Of a DNA stretch of 64,000 nucleotides, positions 1-8,972 are shown piece by piece. This DNA comes from Arcobacter lacus (GTDB lineage: Bacteria > Campylobacterota > Campylobacteria > Campylobacterales > Arcobacteraceae). The notes beneath the pieces are model-generated. The model ran no database searches and was not told the DNA's origin. It was given only the letters and a program-made list of their open reading frames with translations. The DNA lies in NCBI RefSeq assembly GCF_003063295.1, contig NZ_MUXF01000016.1, positions 125,421 through 189,420 on the forward strand, written 5' to 3'. The position numbers were made by a program, and so were the translations under genes. Every line of letters starts with the position of its first letter. Position 1 is the first letter of the stretch.

Positions 1-933
1 CAAAATACTACGGTTATTGCTGGTAAACAAGGTTTAGCTACTCCATGGACAGTTGCGATTGATTCTGATGGAAATGAACATACAGGAACAGGGGTTTTAG
101 CTCTTTCTTCTGTTGGACCTGTAACTGCAGGTGCTGGTTACTTTAACCAAACTAACTTAGATAGATCTGGAAATATTAATGGTACAAAATTAGTTAGCAA
201 TTCTGGTACTAACGTTGCAAATGTAGCTGCTATTTCAGGAACTTTTACAGCTGGTGAAAATTTAGGAAGTAGAGATTTATATGTTGGTACGTTACAAGCT
301 GACTTAAGTCCAGTTAAACTTGAAGCTTGGTATGTAGATATTGCAGATGCTTTAGATTCTTATACATTAGTTGCTAAAGCTGATTTCAAACCTTCTACTG
401 ATTCAAAAATTGGTGTTGAAGCTAGATATGTTTCTTTAACTTTAGACAATGGTAAAAAAGTTGGTTTAGATTCAGATGATAATGCAATGTATAGACTTGC
501 TGTTACTGGTAACTTAGGTATTTTCAATGCTAAAGTTTCTTATACAGGAACAGATAAAGATGGTGGTATAACTGCATTTGACCAAGATGCTGAAAATGCT
601 ACTTTAGGATGGAATTTATCATCTAACGGTATTGCAGATGCTGACTATTGGCAAGGTGTTTTAGGTGTAAATATTTTAGATAACTTAAATTTATCTGCTA
701 ACTATGGTAACCTAAAAGCTGATAGACCTTCAAGTGGATTAAATGGTACTAAAAGTGTACTTACTGATTTAGAAGTTGAAGAAGTATTTGGACAATTAAC
801 TTATAAAATGTCTAAAAACTTAAGTACATATTTAAGATATGGTACTTATGAAGAAAAATACAAAAACAATGGTGATAAAGAAAAATATTCTGACCAAAAT
901 AGAGGAAGAATCCAAGTTGAATATACATTCTAA
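1..933 (+). CDS. Opr/MOMP-type outer-membrane porin, 3' part
   Basis: The reading frame is open from the first base of the window, so the N-terminus lies outside; 310 residues plus stop are visible. The protein is rich in Gly, Asn, Thr and alternating hydrophobic/polar stretches typical of beta strands, and it ends in a phenylalanine after an aromatic/hydrophobic alternation (QVEYTF), the usual C-terminal signature recognised by the BAM machinery. The mix of Asp/Asn-rich loops with short strands resembles the Opr-family or major outer-membrane porins of Arcobacter and Campylobacter. Role by family: a passive diffusion channel in the outer membrane. A strong terminator follows, so it is probably the last or only gene of its transcript. 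The family call is from composition and C-terminal pattern, not from a search. Confidence 0.8.
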   Translation, partial: QNTTVIAGKQGLATPWTVAIDSDGNEHTGTGVLALSSVGPVTAGAGYFNQTNLDRSGNINGTKLVSNSGTNVANVAAISGTFTAGENLGSRDLYVGTLQADLSPVKLEAWYVDIADALDSYTLVAKADFKPSTDSKIGVEARYVSLTLDNGKKVGLDSDDNAMYRLAVTGNLGIFNAKVSYTGTDKDGGITAFDQDAENATLGWNLSSNGIADADYWQGVLGVNILDNLNLSANYGNLKADRPSSGLNGTKSVLTDLEVEEVFGQLTYKMSKNLSTYLRYGTYEEKYKNNGDKEKYSDQNRGRIQVEYTF

Positions 934-964
934 TATTTTTAGAAGTTAAAAAACTTATCTTTCA

Positions 965-992
965 AAGGTTGGGCTTAGCTCAACCTTTTTTT
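965..992 (+). terminator. Rho-independent terminator of the porin gene
   Basis: A 10-bp stem (965-974 pairing with 978-987, one G-U pair) with a TTA loop is followed by a run of seven T. It lies 31 bp after the porin stop codon. Confidence 0.9.
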
Positions 993-1006
993 ATGCAAAT
1001 AAAAAA

Positions 1007-1561
1007 CTATATAAAATACCTAATAGAAGCGAATCCATAAGCTTTTGTTTCTTCTATTTTACTCACTTGAGTTTCATCTATTATTCCACCTAAAGCTATG
1101 ATTTTCATATCTTTAAAGCTATTTAATACTAATTCTAAATCTTTGATACCTTTTGCTTTTCCTTTGTTTGGTGTATCAAAAATAGGAGAATATGTTATAT
1201 AATCCACTTCATACTCTCTAGCAGTTTCTATATCTTTTGTATTGTGGCAAGAGATGATTATTTTAAGATTTAACTCTTTTGCTTTTTTTATATCTTCAAA
1301 TTGTGTTGAAGTTAAATGAACACCATAAAATCCTAATTTTTGAGCTAAAAGAAAATCTGAATTTAAAAAAGTATTTTTTATGTTTTTTTCATGGCAAGTT
1401 TCAATAAAAGTTTTAGCTAAAGCTTCAAAGTTATTTGACTGTTTATCTCTAAAACAAGCAAAGTCAACGTTATGTTTTTCAAAAACATCTGATAATGTTT
1501 GTTTAAATATTAGTTCATTATTTGTGTAGTAGTTTGGGTCTGTTATAAGATATTTTTTCAT
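1007..1561 (-). CDS. thiE: Thiamine phosphate synthase-like protein (ThiE/TenI family)
   Basis: A 184-residue TIM-barrel protein of the ThiE/TenI family. ThiE joins the thiazole and pyrimidine halves of thiamine in the cytoplasm. Visible family landmarks are an FRDK segment near residue 37, a VHLTS strand end (VHLGQ in standard ThiE), an ISCHN segment, the phosphate-binding SPIFDTPNKGKAKG region near residue 125, and ALGGI near residue 157. Several positions differ from classical ThiE (NSD instead of NDR, HLTS instead of HLGQ), and the protein is about 20 residues shorter than usual. It may therefore be a divergent ThiE or a TenI-like paralogue. The start lies directly after the atpB terminator hairpin with no clear ribosome site of its own. 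Confidence 0.72.
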   Translation of the reverse strand: MKKYLITDPNYYTNNELIFKQTLSDVFEKHNVDFACFRDKQSNNFEALAKTFIETCHEKNIKNTFLNSDFLLAQKLGFYGVHLTSTQFEDIKKAKELNLKIIISCHNTKDIETAREYEVDYITYSPIFDTPNKGKAKGIKDLELVLNSFKDMKIIALGGIIDETQVSKIEETKAYGFASIRYFI

Positions 1562-1564
1562 GAA

Positions 1565-1600
1565 ATTAAAAAAGGGAATAAGTAAAAACTTATTCCCTTT
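1565..1600 (-). terminator. Terminator after atpB
   Basis: A perfect 13-bp stem (1571-1583 with 1588-1600) with a 4-nt loop is followed on the minus strand by a T-rich run. It sits between the atpB stop and the thiE-like start, so thiE expression would depend on read-through or on a promoter overlapping the hairpin. Confidence 0.85.
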
Positions 1601-1622
1601 AATATAAGCCTTATTTTGATTT

Positions 1623-2309
1623 TTAGTGCTCTTCGTGTTCCATCATAATAGATCCAGCAATATAAACATAAGTTAATATACTGAAAATAAATGCTTGTAA
1701 AACACCAAATGCAGTTAATAAGAAAAATCCAGGTAAAGGTAAAATCCAAGGTACTAACATTAAAAGTACCATTAAGAACATATCATCACCTCTGATTGAT
1801 CCAAAAAGCCTAAATGATAAAGAAACAATTCTTGATAAGTGAGAGATTATTTCAATAGGGAACATTAAAGGTGCAAGCACAGGCATTGGTCCCATAAAAT
1901 GTTTAAAATAGTTTACAAAACCATTTTTCTTAATACCTAAATAGTTATAGTAAACAAATACTATTAAAGCTAAAGATAAAGTGAAGTTAATATTTGAAGT
2001 TGGAGCTTCGAAACCAGGAATTACTCCAATCATATTACTAACAAAAATTACTAAAGCTAATGAACCAATTAGTGGCATATAAGTTCTAGAATTTTTTTCA
2101 CCCATTGTATCAGCTCCCATAGAGATGATACCACCTACAAAAGCCTCTAATACATTTTGGCTTCCAGTTGGAACTAATTGTAATTTTCTAGTAGCAGCTC
2201 TTGCTATTATAAAAATAATTCCAATAACTAAAACATAGTGTGATAAGATTATCCACTCTTGCCCGTGTCCACCAATAGCACCCAAGAATGTAAACAGTCT
2301 TCCTTCCAT
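1623..2309 (-). CDS. atpB: F0F1 ATP synthase subunit a
   Basis: A 228-residue integral membrane protein with five to six hydrophobic helices. It forms the proton half-channels beside the c-ring of ATP synthase in the inner membrane. The diagnostic helix holds LSFRLFG with the essential arginine at residue 167. The residue after RLFG is Ser, where Asn is common in the family. An upstream PIEIISHLSR segment and the C-terminal acidic/His tail are also typical. A good ribosome site (AAGGAAGAG) precedes the ATG. It stands apart from the other atp genes, as is usual in Campylobacterota where subunit a is encoded separately. Its terminator lies immediately downstream. Confidence 0.96.
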   Translation of the reverse strand: MEGRLFTFLGAIGGHGQEWIILSHYVLVIGIIFIIARAATRKLQLVPTGSQNVLEAFVGGIISMGADTMGEKNSRTYMPLIGSLALVIFVSNMIGVIPGFEAPTSNINFTLSLALIVFVYYNYLGIKKNGFVNYFKHFMGPMPVLAPLMFPIEIISHLSRIVSLSFRLFGSIRGDDMFLMVLLMLVPWILPLPGFFLLTAFGVLQAFIFSILTYVYIAGSIMMEHEEH

Positions 2310-2399
2310 ACTCTTCCTTTTTTGTTTTCTACATTTACTAAATTATGCGCCTATTATATTATTTGTTTTCTAAAATTTTTATAAATAAAAAAATTTAGT

Positions 2400-3605
2400 T
2401 TAGATTTGTTTAAATCTATAGCCATTTTGTTTCAAATTTTCTCTTATTTGTTCTTGATGTTCTTCACCTTTTGTTTCAAGAGCAATTGTTACATAAGCTT
2501 CACCAAATTCAAGTTTTAAAGAGTTTCTATTAAAATCTATTTCTATTATGTTTGCAGAACATTGCGTAAATATTTCTGTTAATTTCATCAATGAACCTGG
2601 TTTATCCATAAGAGTAACGATTAAGTTCATTTTTCTATAAGATTTTACTAAACCTTTTTCAATAATAAGTGACAACATCGTAACATCAATATTTCCACCA
2701 CTTACAACAGCACAAACTTTTTTGTTTGAAATATCAATTTTATCATGCATAATAGCTGCAACTGGAACTGCTCCTGCTCCTTCAACCATAAGTTTATGTT
2801 TTTCTAATAAAAATAAAATTGCATTTGCTATTTCATTATCACTTACTTCTACAACTTCATCGACATATTCTAAAATCAAATCAAGTAGTTTTGGAGTAAC
2901 ATCTCTTACTGCTATTCCATCAGCGATAGTTTTAACAGAAGCTGAATCAATAGGAATTCCAGCTAAAAAAGAGTCTTTCATTCCTTTTGCACCACTTGCA
3001 ACAACACCAGTTATTTTAATCTTTGGATTTATACTTTTTGCAGCAATAGCAATACCTGCGATTAGACCACCACCACCAATTGGTACAATGATTTGTTCTA
3101 CATCTTCAAGTTTTTCTAAAATTTCTAAAGCAATTGTTCCTTGCCCTGCAATAACCGCATTATCAGCGAATGGATGAATAAATTCTTTGTTATTTTCTTT
3201 TGCAAATTTTGTTGCACTTGCATATGCTTCATCAAAATTTTCACCAGTTAAAACAACATTTGCACCATAAGATTTTACTCCTAAAACTTTTGTAAGTGGA
3301 GTAGCTTCTGGCATAAAAATAGTAGCTTCACAGTCAAAATATTTAGCTGCAAAAGCTAAACCTTGAGCGTGATTTCCTGCACTTGCTGCTACAACTCCAT
3401 TTTTTCTTCTTTTTTCATCAAGTAAAGCAACTCTATTAAATGCACCACGGATTTTAAAACTACCAGTTATTTGAAGGTTGTCTTCTTTTAGATAGATTTC
3501 TGCATTTTTTTCTTTGCTTAAAATTGGGGCTTTCATCAAAGGAGTTAGAGAAATGGCTTTTTCTAACTGTTTTTTTGCGTCTTTTATATCGTTTAATGTA
3601 ATCAT
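2400..3605 (-). CDS. ilvA: Threonine ammonia-lyase with C-terminal ACT domain
   Basis: A 401-residue PLP enzyme that deaminates threonine to 2-oxobutanoate, the first step to isoleucine. The PLP lysine is K51 in the SFKIRGAF motif. The AGNHAQG and glycine-rich PIGGGGLIAG cofactor-phosphate loops follow, and VSGGNID lies near residue 300. Residues 325-401 form a single ACT-type regulatory domain, as in the shorter IlvA/TdcB-like class rather than the 510-residue enterobacterial form. RidA, which removes the reactive imine/enamine products of this reaction, is encoded at 11914 in the same window but in a different transcript. ATG start with a weak upstream purine stretch. Confidence 0.95.
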   Translation of the reverse strand: MITLNDIKDAKKQLEKAISLTPLMKAPILSKEKNAEIYLKEDNLQITGSFKIRGAFNRVALLDEKRRKNGVVAASAGNHAQGLAFAAKYFDCEATIFMPEATPLTKVLGVKSYGANVVLTGENFDEAYASATKFAKENNKEFIHPFADNAVIAGQGTIALEILEKLEDVEQIIVPIGGGGLIAGIAIAAKSINPKIKITGVVASGAKGMKDSFLAGIPIDSASVKTIADGIAVRDVTPKLLDLILEYVDEVVEVSDNEIANAILFLLEKHKLMVEGAGAVPVAAIMHDKIDISNKKVCAVVSGGNIDVTMLSLIIEKGLVKSYRKMNLIVTLMDKPGSLMKLTEIFTQCSANIIEIDFNRNSLKLEFGEAYVTIALETKGEEHQEQIRENLKQNGYRFKQI

Positions 3606-3710
3606 TTTACTTTTCTCGTTTTTTTTATTTAGAAACGAAATAGTATCTAAAAATATGTTTTATCATAATTAAGTTATAACAAAACATATTTTTAAACTAG
3701 AGCAAAAGCT

Positions 3711-5978
3711 CTAGTTAGAATTTTTTACAATTTTTACAGCTTCAACTAAGTTTATTAAACTTTGTTTTACTTCTGGCCATTTTCTAGTTTTTAGTCCACA
3801 ATCTGGATTTATCCATAATTGTTCTTTTGGTAAAACTTCAATTAATGCTTTAATTTGATTTACCATTTCTTCAACACTTGGAACTCTTGGGCTATGAATA
3901 TCATAAATTCCAGGTCCAATTTCTTGTTTATATGCAACTTCTTTAAAGATTTTTAAAAGTCTATTTCCACTTCTTGCAGTTTCGATTGAAATTACATCTG
4001 CATCCATTGCTTCGATAGTTTTTATAATATCATTAAATTCACTATAACACATATGTGTATGAATTTGAGTATCAGCTTTTGCACAACTAACACTTAGACG
4101 GAAGTTTTCAACTGCCCAGTTTTCATAAGCTTTTATATTTTCAATTCTTAAAGGATATCCTTCTTTAAACGCTGCTTCATCAACTTGAATCATTTTAATT
4201 CCAGCATTTTGTAAATCATCAACTTCTTTATTAATTGCAAGTGCGATTTGTTTTGTTACTTCATTTCTTGGAATATCATCTCTTACAAATGACCAATTTA
4301 AAATTGTAACAGGTCCAGTTAACATACCTTTCATAACTTTTTTAGTTTTACTTTGAGCATATTTAATCCACTCAACAGTCATTGGATTTGGTCTTGAAAC
4401 ATCTCCAAAAATTAAAGGTGGTTTTACGCATCTACTTCCATATGATTGAACCCAAGCATTTTGAGTAAATGCAAAACCTTCCATTAATTCACCAAAATAT
4501 TCAACCATATCATTTCTCTCTGGTTCTCCATGAACTAAAACATCAAGTCCGATTTCATCTTGGAAAGCTACACAATCATCAATATATTTTTTGATTTCTG
4601 CAACATATTGCTCTTTTGAAATAGCATTTGCTTTATATTGTTTTCTATTTTCTCTAATTTCAGGTGTTTGAGGAAATGAACCAATAGTTGTAGTTGTAAG
4701 TGCATCATATTTAAAAAATTCTCTTTGAACTTTTATTCTATCTTGGAATTTATCAGCTCTTTCAAATACTTTTAAATTTTTGATTTCGTCTTGAACTACT
4801 TTATTATGAATTTTTGAAGATATTTTTCTTTGTTTATTTTCTTCAACATTTCTTTTAATAGTTGCAGTATCTTCTAAAGATAGTTTTAAATCAAAAAATT
4901 GTTTTGTTACAAGTGATAACTCTTTTAATTTTTCTACTGCAAAAGCTAACCAAGATTTGATTTCAGAATCTAATTTTTCTTCATAATTTAAAGTAAATGG
5001 AACGTGTAATAAAGAGCAAGAAGTTCCTACAATAATATTTTCTTTAGAAACAACATTTGAAATTTTATTTAGTAAAGCTACTTTATCTTCAAAATTACTT
5101 TTCCAAATATTTCTTCCATCAATAACTCCAGCAATTAAAACTTTATTTGAGTTTTTGATAAGTTCTAAAGTTTCAAGATTTTTATTTCCATGAATAAAAT
5201 CTAAACCTAATGCCCAAATTGGAGTATTAACCAAAATTTTTGTAGCTTCATTTGAGTGTTCAAAATATGTTGTTACAACAATTTTGATATTTGGTGCAAC
5301 ATTTGTTAAAGCATCATAAACAGGTTTGATTAAAGATAAAACTTTAGTGTCTAAATCTTTTACAAATAAAGGTTCAGCAAATTCAACAACAATTTCATCA
5401 TTAAGTTTAGAAATTTCTAATAAAAGTTCTTTATAAACTTCTACTACATTATTTATATGTGCAAAAATATCACTATTATCTATACTTTTTGAAAGTCCAA
5501 GGTAAGTGATTGCACCAATAAGATTGATTTTTGTTTTTATTCCTAACTCTAAAGCTTCTTTATACTCTTCAATTACTTTTTTTGAATTTAGAGTAAATTT
5601 TGTATCTTTTGAAATTTCTGGAACGATATAGTGATAGTTTGTATTAAACCATTTAGTCATTTCCATAGCAACACTAGTTTCATTTCCTCTAGCCATTGCA
5701 AAATATAACTCTTCATCTTTTAAGTTTTGGAATCTTTGAGGAATTGCTCCTAATAAAATAGTAGTATCTAACATATTGTCATAATATGAAAAATCATTTG
5801 ATGCAATAAAATCTATTTTTGCCTCTTTTTGATAATTCCAGTGTCTTTTTCTTAATTGTTCTGCAACATATTTAACTTCATTGAAATCTGTTTGTTTAGA
5901 CCAATATTGTTCTAAAACTTTTTTTAATTCTCTTTTTTCTCCAATTCTTGGAAATCCTATTACATAATTTTTTGACAT
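3711..5978 (-). CDS. metE: Cobalamin-independent methionine synthase
   Basis: A 755-residue, two-barrel enzyme that transfers the methyl group of 5-methyltetrahydropteroyltriglutamate to homocysteine, the last step of methionine synthesis. The zinc and homocysteine site is intact in the C-terminal half: HTHMCYSEF (His and Cys ligands), ISIETARSG (Glu ligand) and NPDCGLKTR (second Cys). The N-terminus has the expected GFPRIGEKRELK segment. Length is normal for MetE. The ATG at 5978 has a strong ribosome site (AAAGGATAAAG). A structured 164-nt leader and a small unknown ORF lie upstream on the same strand. Confidence 0.97.
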   Translation of the reverse strand: MSKNYVIGFPRIGEKRELKKVLEQYWSKQTDFNEVKYVAEQLRKRHWNYQKEAKIDFIASNDFSYYDNMLDTTILLGAIPQRFQNLKDEELYFAMARGNETSVAMEMTKWFNTNYHYIVPEISKDTKFTLNSKKVIEEYKEALELGIKTKINLIGAITYLGLSKSIDNSDIFAHINNVVEVYKELLLEISKLNDEIVVEFAEPLFVKDLDTKVLSLIKPVYDALTNVAPNIKIVVTTYFEHSNEATKILVNTPIWALGLDFIHGNKNLETLELIKNSNKVLIAGVIDGRNIWKSNFEDKVALLNKISNVVSKENIIVGTSCSLLHVPFTLNYEEKLDSEIKSWLAFAVEKLKELSLVTKQFFDLKLSLEDTATIKRNVEENKQRKISSKIHNKVVQDEIKNLKVFERADKFQDRIKVQREFFKYDALTTTTIGSFPQTPEIRENRKQYKANAISKEQYVAEIKKYIDDCVAFQDEIGLDVLVHGEPERNDMVEYFGELMEGFAFTQNAWVQSYGSRCVKPPLIFGDVSRPNPMTVEWIKYAQSKTKKVMKGMLTGPVTILNWSFVRDDIPRNEVTKQIALAINKEVDDLQNAGIKMIQVDEAAFKEGYPLRIENIKAYENWAVENFRLSVSCAKADTQIHTHMCYSEFNDIIKTIEAMDADVISIETARSGNRLLKIFKEVAYKQEIGPGIYDIHSPRVPSVEEMVNQIKALIEVLPKEQLWINPDCGLKTRKWPEVKQSLINLVEAVKIVKNSN

Positions 5979-6142
5979 TCTTTATCCTTTTTCAAAGGTT
6001 CTTTTTTTAAGAACCATATATAATTTAACTACTTTTATAGAGTGGATTAAAAACCACTAAAAAGTATTAAGACCTAAAAAGCTACGAAAACGAAGCCTAA
6101 AATAGAAACAAAGGTATCTTATAAATTTATATTGATACGAAA
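5979..6142 (-). promoter_or_regulatory. Structured metE leader
   Basis: Two hairpins precede the metE ribosome site on the minus strand: 7 bp at 5997-6003/6009-6015 with a 5-nt loop, and AGTGG/CCACT at 6041-6045/6054-6058. Neither forms a classical terminator with a long U run, and I do not recognise a known riboswitch. The arrangement would allow control of metE translation or mRNA stability, but this is inference from position only. Confidence 0.4.
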
Positions 6143-6496
6143 TTATAAAGTATGTAATGGAGGGTGAACGCCAGTTCTTCTAAAAGCAAAAAATGTACAA
6201 TAAAATGGACATCTAGGAATATATCTAAAAAGTCTTACTGCTAATGCAGTTTTTCTTCTAAAAAGACAATCACAATGACAAGGCTTACTTTTTATAGCAA
6301 AGCAAGATAATAAACTTTCTTCTAAACCTTGATGAATGGATTCTTCTTCATCTTCTAATGAAGAAGACAATTGTAATTTTATTTGTAAGTGATTTTTACA
6401 AGATATAGCAATATTGTGTAGTGTTATAGCGACACTATATGCTTGAATAGATGACAATGAGAAGTATTTTTTTCCAAAACCATTCAATACTTTCAA
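6143..6496 (-). CDS. Small Cys-rich hypothetical protein upstream of metE
   Basis: A 117-codon frame with ordinary local codon use and no competing gene on either strand. The start is a TTG at 6496 with an AAGG ribosome site 7 bp upstream, and an in-frame stop lies four codons before it. The middle has an acidic cluster (EDEEES), and the C-terminal half is Cys- and Arg-rich, with CHCDC at about residue 74, then RCPFYC and a terminal HPPLH, which could bind a metal. No family recognised. It lies 164 bp upstream of metE in the same direction and may share its control. It could be a spurious frame, but its length and codon use argue for a gene. Confidence 0.5.
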   Translation of the reverse strand: MKVLNGFGKKYFSLSSIQAYSVAITLHNIAISCKNHLQIKLQLSSSLEDEEESIHQGLEESLLSCFAIKSKPCHCDCLFRRKTALAVRLFRYIPRCPFYCTFFAFRRTGVHPPLHTL

Positions 6497-6602
6497 GTAA
6501 AAACCTTATAAATATAATTAAAGGTGAAGTTTAAATTAATAATACTTAATAATAAATAAAAATAAATATGATATTATTCCAAATAAAAATGGATTTGGAA
6601 TT

Positions 6603-7292
6603 TTGAAATTTACATTTGTAACACTTTTCCCTAGTTTAATCGAACCTTATTTTCAAGACTCTATTTTAAAAAGAGCTATTGAATCTAACTTTATTAGTTA
6701 TGAGTTTTACAATCCTAGAGATTTTACAACTAATAAACATAAAAAAGTTGATGATGAAATGGTAGGTGGTGGAGCAGGAATGCTTCTATCTTGCCAACCT
6801 TTATTTGACTGTTTAGATGAAATAAAAAACAAAAATAAAGATGCTTATATAATTTTTCCTTTAGCTGCAGCAAAACCTTTTAAACAAAATGATGCAAAAA
6901 GATTAGCAAAGAAAAAAAATATAGTATTTGTAAGTGGAAGATATGAAGGAATTGATGAAAGAGTTATAGAAAAGTATGCTAATGAAGTTTTTAGTATTGG
7001 AGAATACATACTAACAGGAGGAGAATTAGCTTCAACTGTTATGGCAGATGCAATTTCAAGAAATATTGAAAATGTTTTAGGAAATGCTGATTCTTTAGAA
7101 GTTGAAAGTTATGAAAACAACCTTCTAGAAGCACCTTCTTTTACAAAACCTGAAAATTACCAAAATTTAAGTGTCATTAAAGAATATTTAAAGGGAAATC
7201 ATATTAAAATTCTCGACCTAAAAAAAAACCTGTCTATTTGCAAAACAAAATACTTTAGACCAGGTTTAGTTACAAACAAAAAATTTAAATAA
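6603..7292 (+). CDS. trmD: tRNA (guanine-37-N1)-methyltransferase
   Basis: A 229-residue SPOUT methyltransferase that methylates G37 of tRNAs reading CNN/GGN codons, preventing frameshifts. TrmD hallmarks are present: [13 protein letters not shown] near residue 50, [12 protein letters not shown] near 110 and [11 protein letters not shown] near 135, which forms the trefoil-knot AdoMet pocket. The start is TTG at 6603 with a GGA element just upstream. It is the first visible gene of a trmD-rplS pair. In many bacteria rpsP and rimM precede trmD; here the upstream genes are missing or elsewhere, and a non-coding AT-rich stretch lies before it. Confidence 0.96.
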   Translation: MKFTFVTLFPSLIEPYFQDSILKRAIESNFISYEFYNPRDFTTNKHKKVDDEMVGGGAGMLLSCQPLFDCLDEIKNKNKDAYIIFPLAAAKPFKQNDAKRLAKKKNIVFVSGRYEGIDERVIEKYANEVFSIGEYILTGGELASTVMADAISRNIENVLGNADSLEVESYENNLLEAPSFTKPENYQNLSVIKEYLKGNHIKILDLKKNLSICKTKYFRPGLVTNKKFK

Positions 7293-7303
7293 AAGTGTGA
7301 TAC

Positions 7304-7324
7304 CCCGCAAGTTGCAAATGCGGG
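7304..7324 (+). promoter_or_regulatory. Hairpin in the trmD-rplS spacer
   Basis: A 6-bp GC-rich stem (CCCGCA at 7304-7309 with TGCGGG at 7319-7324) stands out in AT-rich DNA, 24 bp before the rplS start. It may mark an RNA processing site or a regulatory leader of L19. Inference only. Confidence 0.45.
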
Positions 7325-7347
7325 CACTTTCGCCAAAGGGAAATACG

Positions 7348-7704
7348 ATGAAAAATAGATATATTGCAAGCTTTGAAGCAGCGCAAATTGCAGAAAAACA
7401 AATTCCTCAATTCAGATCAGGTGATACTGTAAGAATCGGTGTTGAAATTAAAGAAGGTGAGAAAAAAAGAATTCAAACTTTCGAAGGTATTATCATTGGA
7501 AGAAGTGGTAATGGTGTAGATGCTACTTTCACAATTAGAAAGCTTGGTGCTAACTCTATTGGTGTTGAAAGAATTTTCCCATTATATTCTGAATCTTTAA
7601 AATCTTTTGAAGTAATCAGAAGAGGAAGAGTAAGAAGAGCTAAACTTAACTTCTTAAGAGGATTAAAAGGTAAAGCTGCAAGAATTAAAGAGTTAAAAAG
7701 ATAA
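7348..7704 (+). CDS. rplS: 50S ribosomal protein L19
   Basis: A 118-residue L19, which sits at the 30S-50S interface of the ribosome. The family pattern is clear: [45 protein letters not shown] (here SES) and the basic C-terminus [20 protein letters not shown]. The ATG at 7348 is chosen over a GTG at 7297 because it has an AAAGGG ribosome site and gives the normal L19 length. The longer form would read through a GC hairpin. Probably co-transcribed with trmD. Confidence 0.97.
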   Translation: MKNRYIASFEAAQIAEKQIPQFRSGDTVRIGVEIKEGEKKRIQTFEGIIIGRSGNGVDATFTIRKLGANSIGVERIFPLYSESLKSFEVIRRGRVRRAKLNFLRGLKGKAARIKELKR

Positions 7705-7727
7705 ATTAAGGCATCGCCTTAATTTTG
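7704..7727 (+). terminator. Terminator after rplS
   Basis: A perfect 9-bp stem (7704-7712 with 7716-7724) with an ATC loop starts on the last base of the stop codon. The following T run is short, so strength is uncertain. Confidence 0.7.
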
Positions 7728-7805
7728 ACTCTATGTCAACCTTCAAAAAATACAAATCTTTTCAAAAAACTTTTTTAAATACAAATCCTAATTCAAGGAA
7801 ATCTT

Positions 7806-8408
7806 TTGTTATCGAGTATAATTAATTTTATTGTTGAAACTGTTAGTAGCTTAGGTTACTTTGGAATTTTTATAATGATGTTTTTAGAAAGTTCTTTTTT
7901 CCCATTTCCTTCAGAAGTTGTGATGATACCTGCTGGTTATTTAGCTTCAAAAGGTGAAATGAATATCTATCTAGTTTTATTATTTGGAATATTAGGTTCG
8001 CTTGCAGGTGCGTTATTTAACTACTATTTTGCCATAAAACTTGGACGAGCATTTTTATTAAGATATGGAAAATATATTTTAATAAGTGAAGAGACTATTT
8101 TAAAAATGGAAGAATTTTTTAAAAATCATGGACATATTTCAACATTCTCAGGAAGATTAATTCCTGGCGTTAGACAATATATTTCACTCCCTGCAGGTTT
8201 GGCAAAAATGAATATTTTTGTATTTAGTTTATATACAAGTTTAGGTGCAGGAATTTGGGTATTGATTTTGACAATTTTAGGATATTTTTTAGGGAATAAT
8301 CAAGCTTTAGTAAAAGAGTATTTGCATATAATTGTTATAGTAATTCTAATTTTATTAGCAATATTTGCCTATTTTTATTATAGAAGAGTTAAAAAAACAA
8401 AAGGATAG
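7806..8408 (+). CDS. DedA-family inner-membrane protein
   Basis: A 200-residue membrane protein of the DedA/VTT family. Members act in lipid (undecaprenyl phosphate or phospholipid) flipping and membrane homeostasis. The family signatures are [20 protein letters not shown] near residue 28 and [20 protein letters not shown] near residue 117, with four to five hydrophobic helices. The TTG start at 7806 is supported by an AAGGA ribosome site (about 8 bp upstream) and by the usual family length. It is followed after 3 bp by a second membrane protein gene. Confidence 0.92.
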   Translation: MLSSIINFIVETVSSLGYFGIFIMMFLESSFFPFPSEVVMIPAGYLASKGEMNIYLVLLFGILGSLAGALFNYYFAIKLGRAFLLRYGKYILISEETILKMEEFFKNHGHISTFSGRLIPGVRQYISLPAGLAKMNIFVFSLYTSLGAGIWVLILTILGYFLGNNQALVKEYLHIIVIVILILLAIFAYFYYRRVKKTKG

Positions 8409-8411
8409 AAT

Positions 8412-8954
8412 ATGTATAAACGAATAATAAATTTTCTTTTAATATTTTTAGTATTTGTTTATATAATTTTTGAAGAGTTAATTTGGGATAAATTTGCAAA
8501 ACCAATTATCTCTTATATATCAAATTTTCCACTTTTTAAAAATCTAACTCCTAAAATTTTAGCTTTAAACTCTTATATCATTTTAATTATTTTTATAATT
8601 CCATTTTTTTTAGTTGAACTTTTAGGAGTTTATGCAGGATTTGTATTTATATCAGGACATATAATTTTAGGAACTTTTTTATATCTTTTAAAAATTCCAA
8701 TTGCTGCACTTATTTTTTGGTTTTTTAATATAACAAAAGAGAAATTGTTAGAGTTTATTTGGTTTAAATATATTTATGAAAAGCTTGTTTTATTTATAAA
8801 TAAAATAAAAAGTTCAAAAGCATATTTGTTGATAAAAGAGAAAGCATCAATTATAAAAAAAGAGATAAAAGAAAATCTTTTTATTTCAAAAAGTAGATTA
8901 AAAGAGAAGATTGTAAGAATTTATAAATTACTAAAAAGTAAATTTGTAAAATAG
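8412..8954 (+). CDS. Hypothetical membrane protein downstream of dedA
   Basis: A 180-residue protein with three hydrophobic segments in its first 110 residues (near 7-24, 55-75 and 77-105), then a very basic Lys/Ile-rich helical tail likely to lie in the cytoplasm. I do not recognise a named family. The ribosome site (AAGGATAG) overlaps the end of the DedA gene, so the two genes are probably translated from one mRNA, suggesting a shared role in the membrane. It ends inside a bidirectional terminator. Confidence 0.75.
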   Translation: MYKRIINFLLIFLVFVYIIFEELIWDKFAKPIISYISNFPLFKNLTPKILALNSYIILIIFIIPFFLVELLGVYAGFVFISGHIILGTFLYLLKIPIAALIFWFFNITKEKLLEFIWFKYIYEKLVLFINKIKSSKAYLLIKEKASIIKKEIKENLFISKSRLKEKIVRIYKLLKSKFVK

Positions 8955-8972
8955 AAAAATCTATTTTACAAA
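8943..8972. terminator. Bidirectional terminator between convergent genes
   Basis: A perfect 13-bp inverted repeat (8943-8955 with 8960-8972) and 4-nt loop contains the stop codons of both convergent genes. T-rich flanks on both strands suit termination in either direction. Confidence 0.85.

Noticed and set aside
2722..3177. A 151-codon rightward frame opposite ilvA
   Set aside because: It lies wholly inside the clear ilvA gene, has no family features and reads as low-complexity Ser/Ile/Pro text typical of an antisense shadow.
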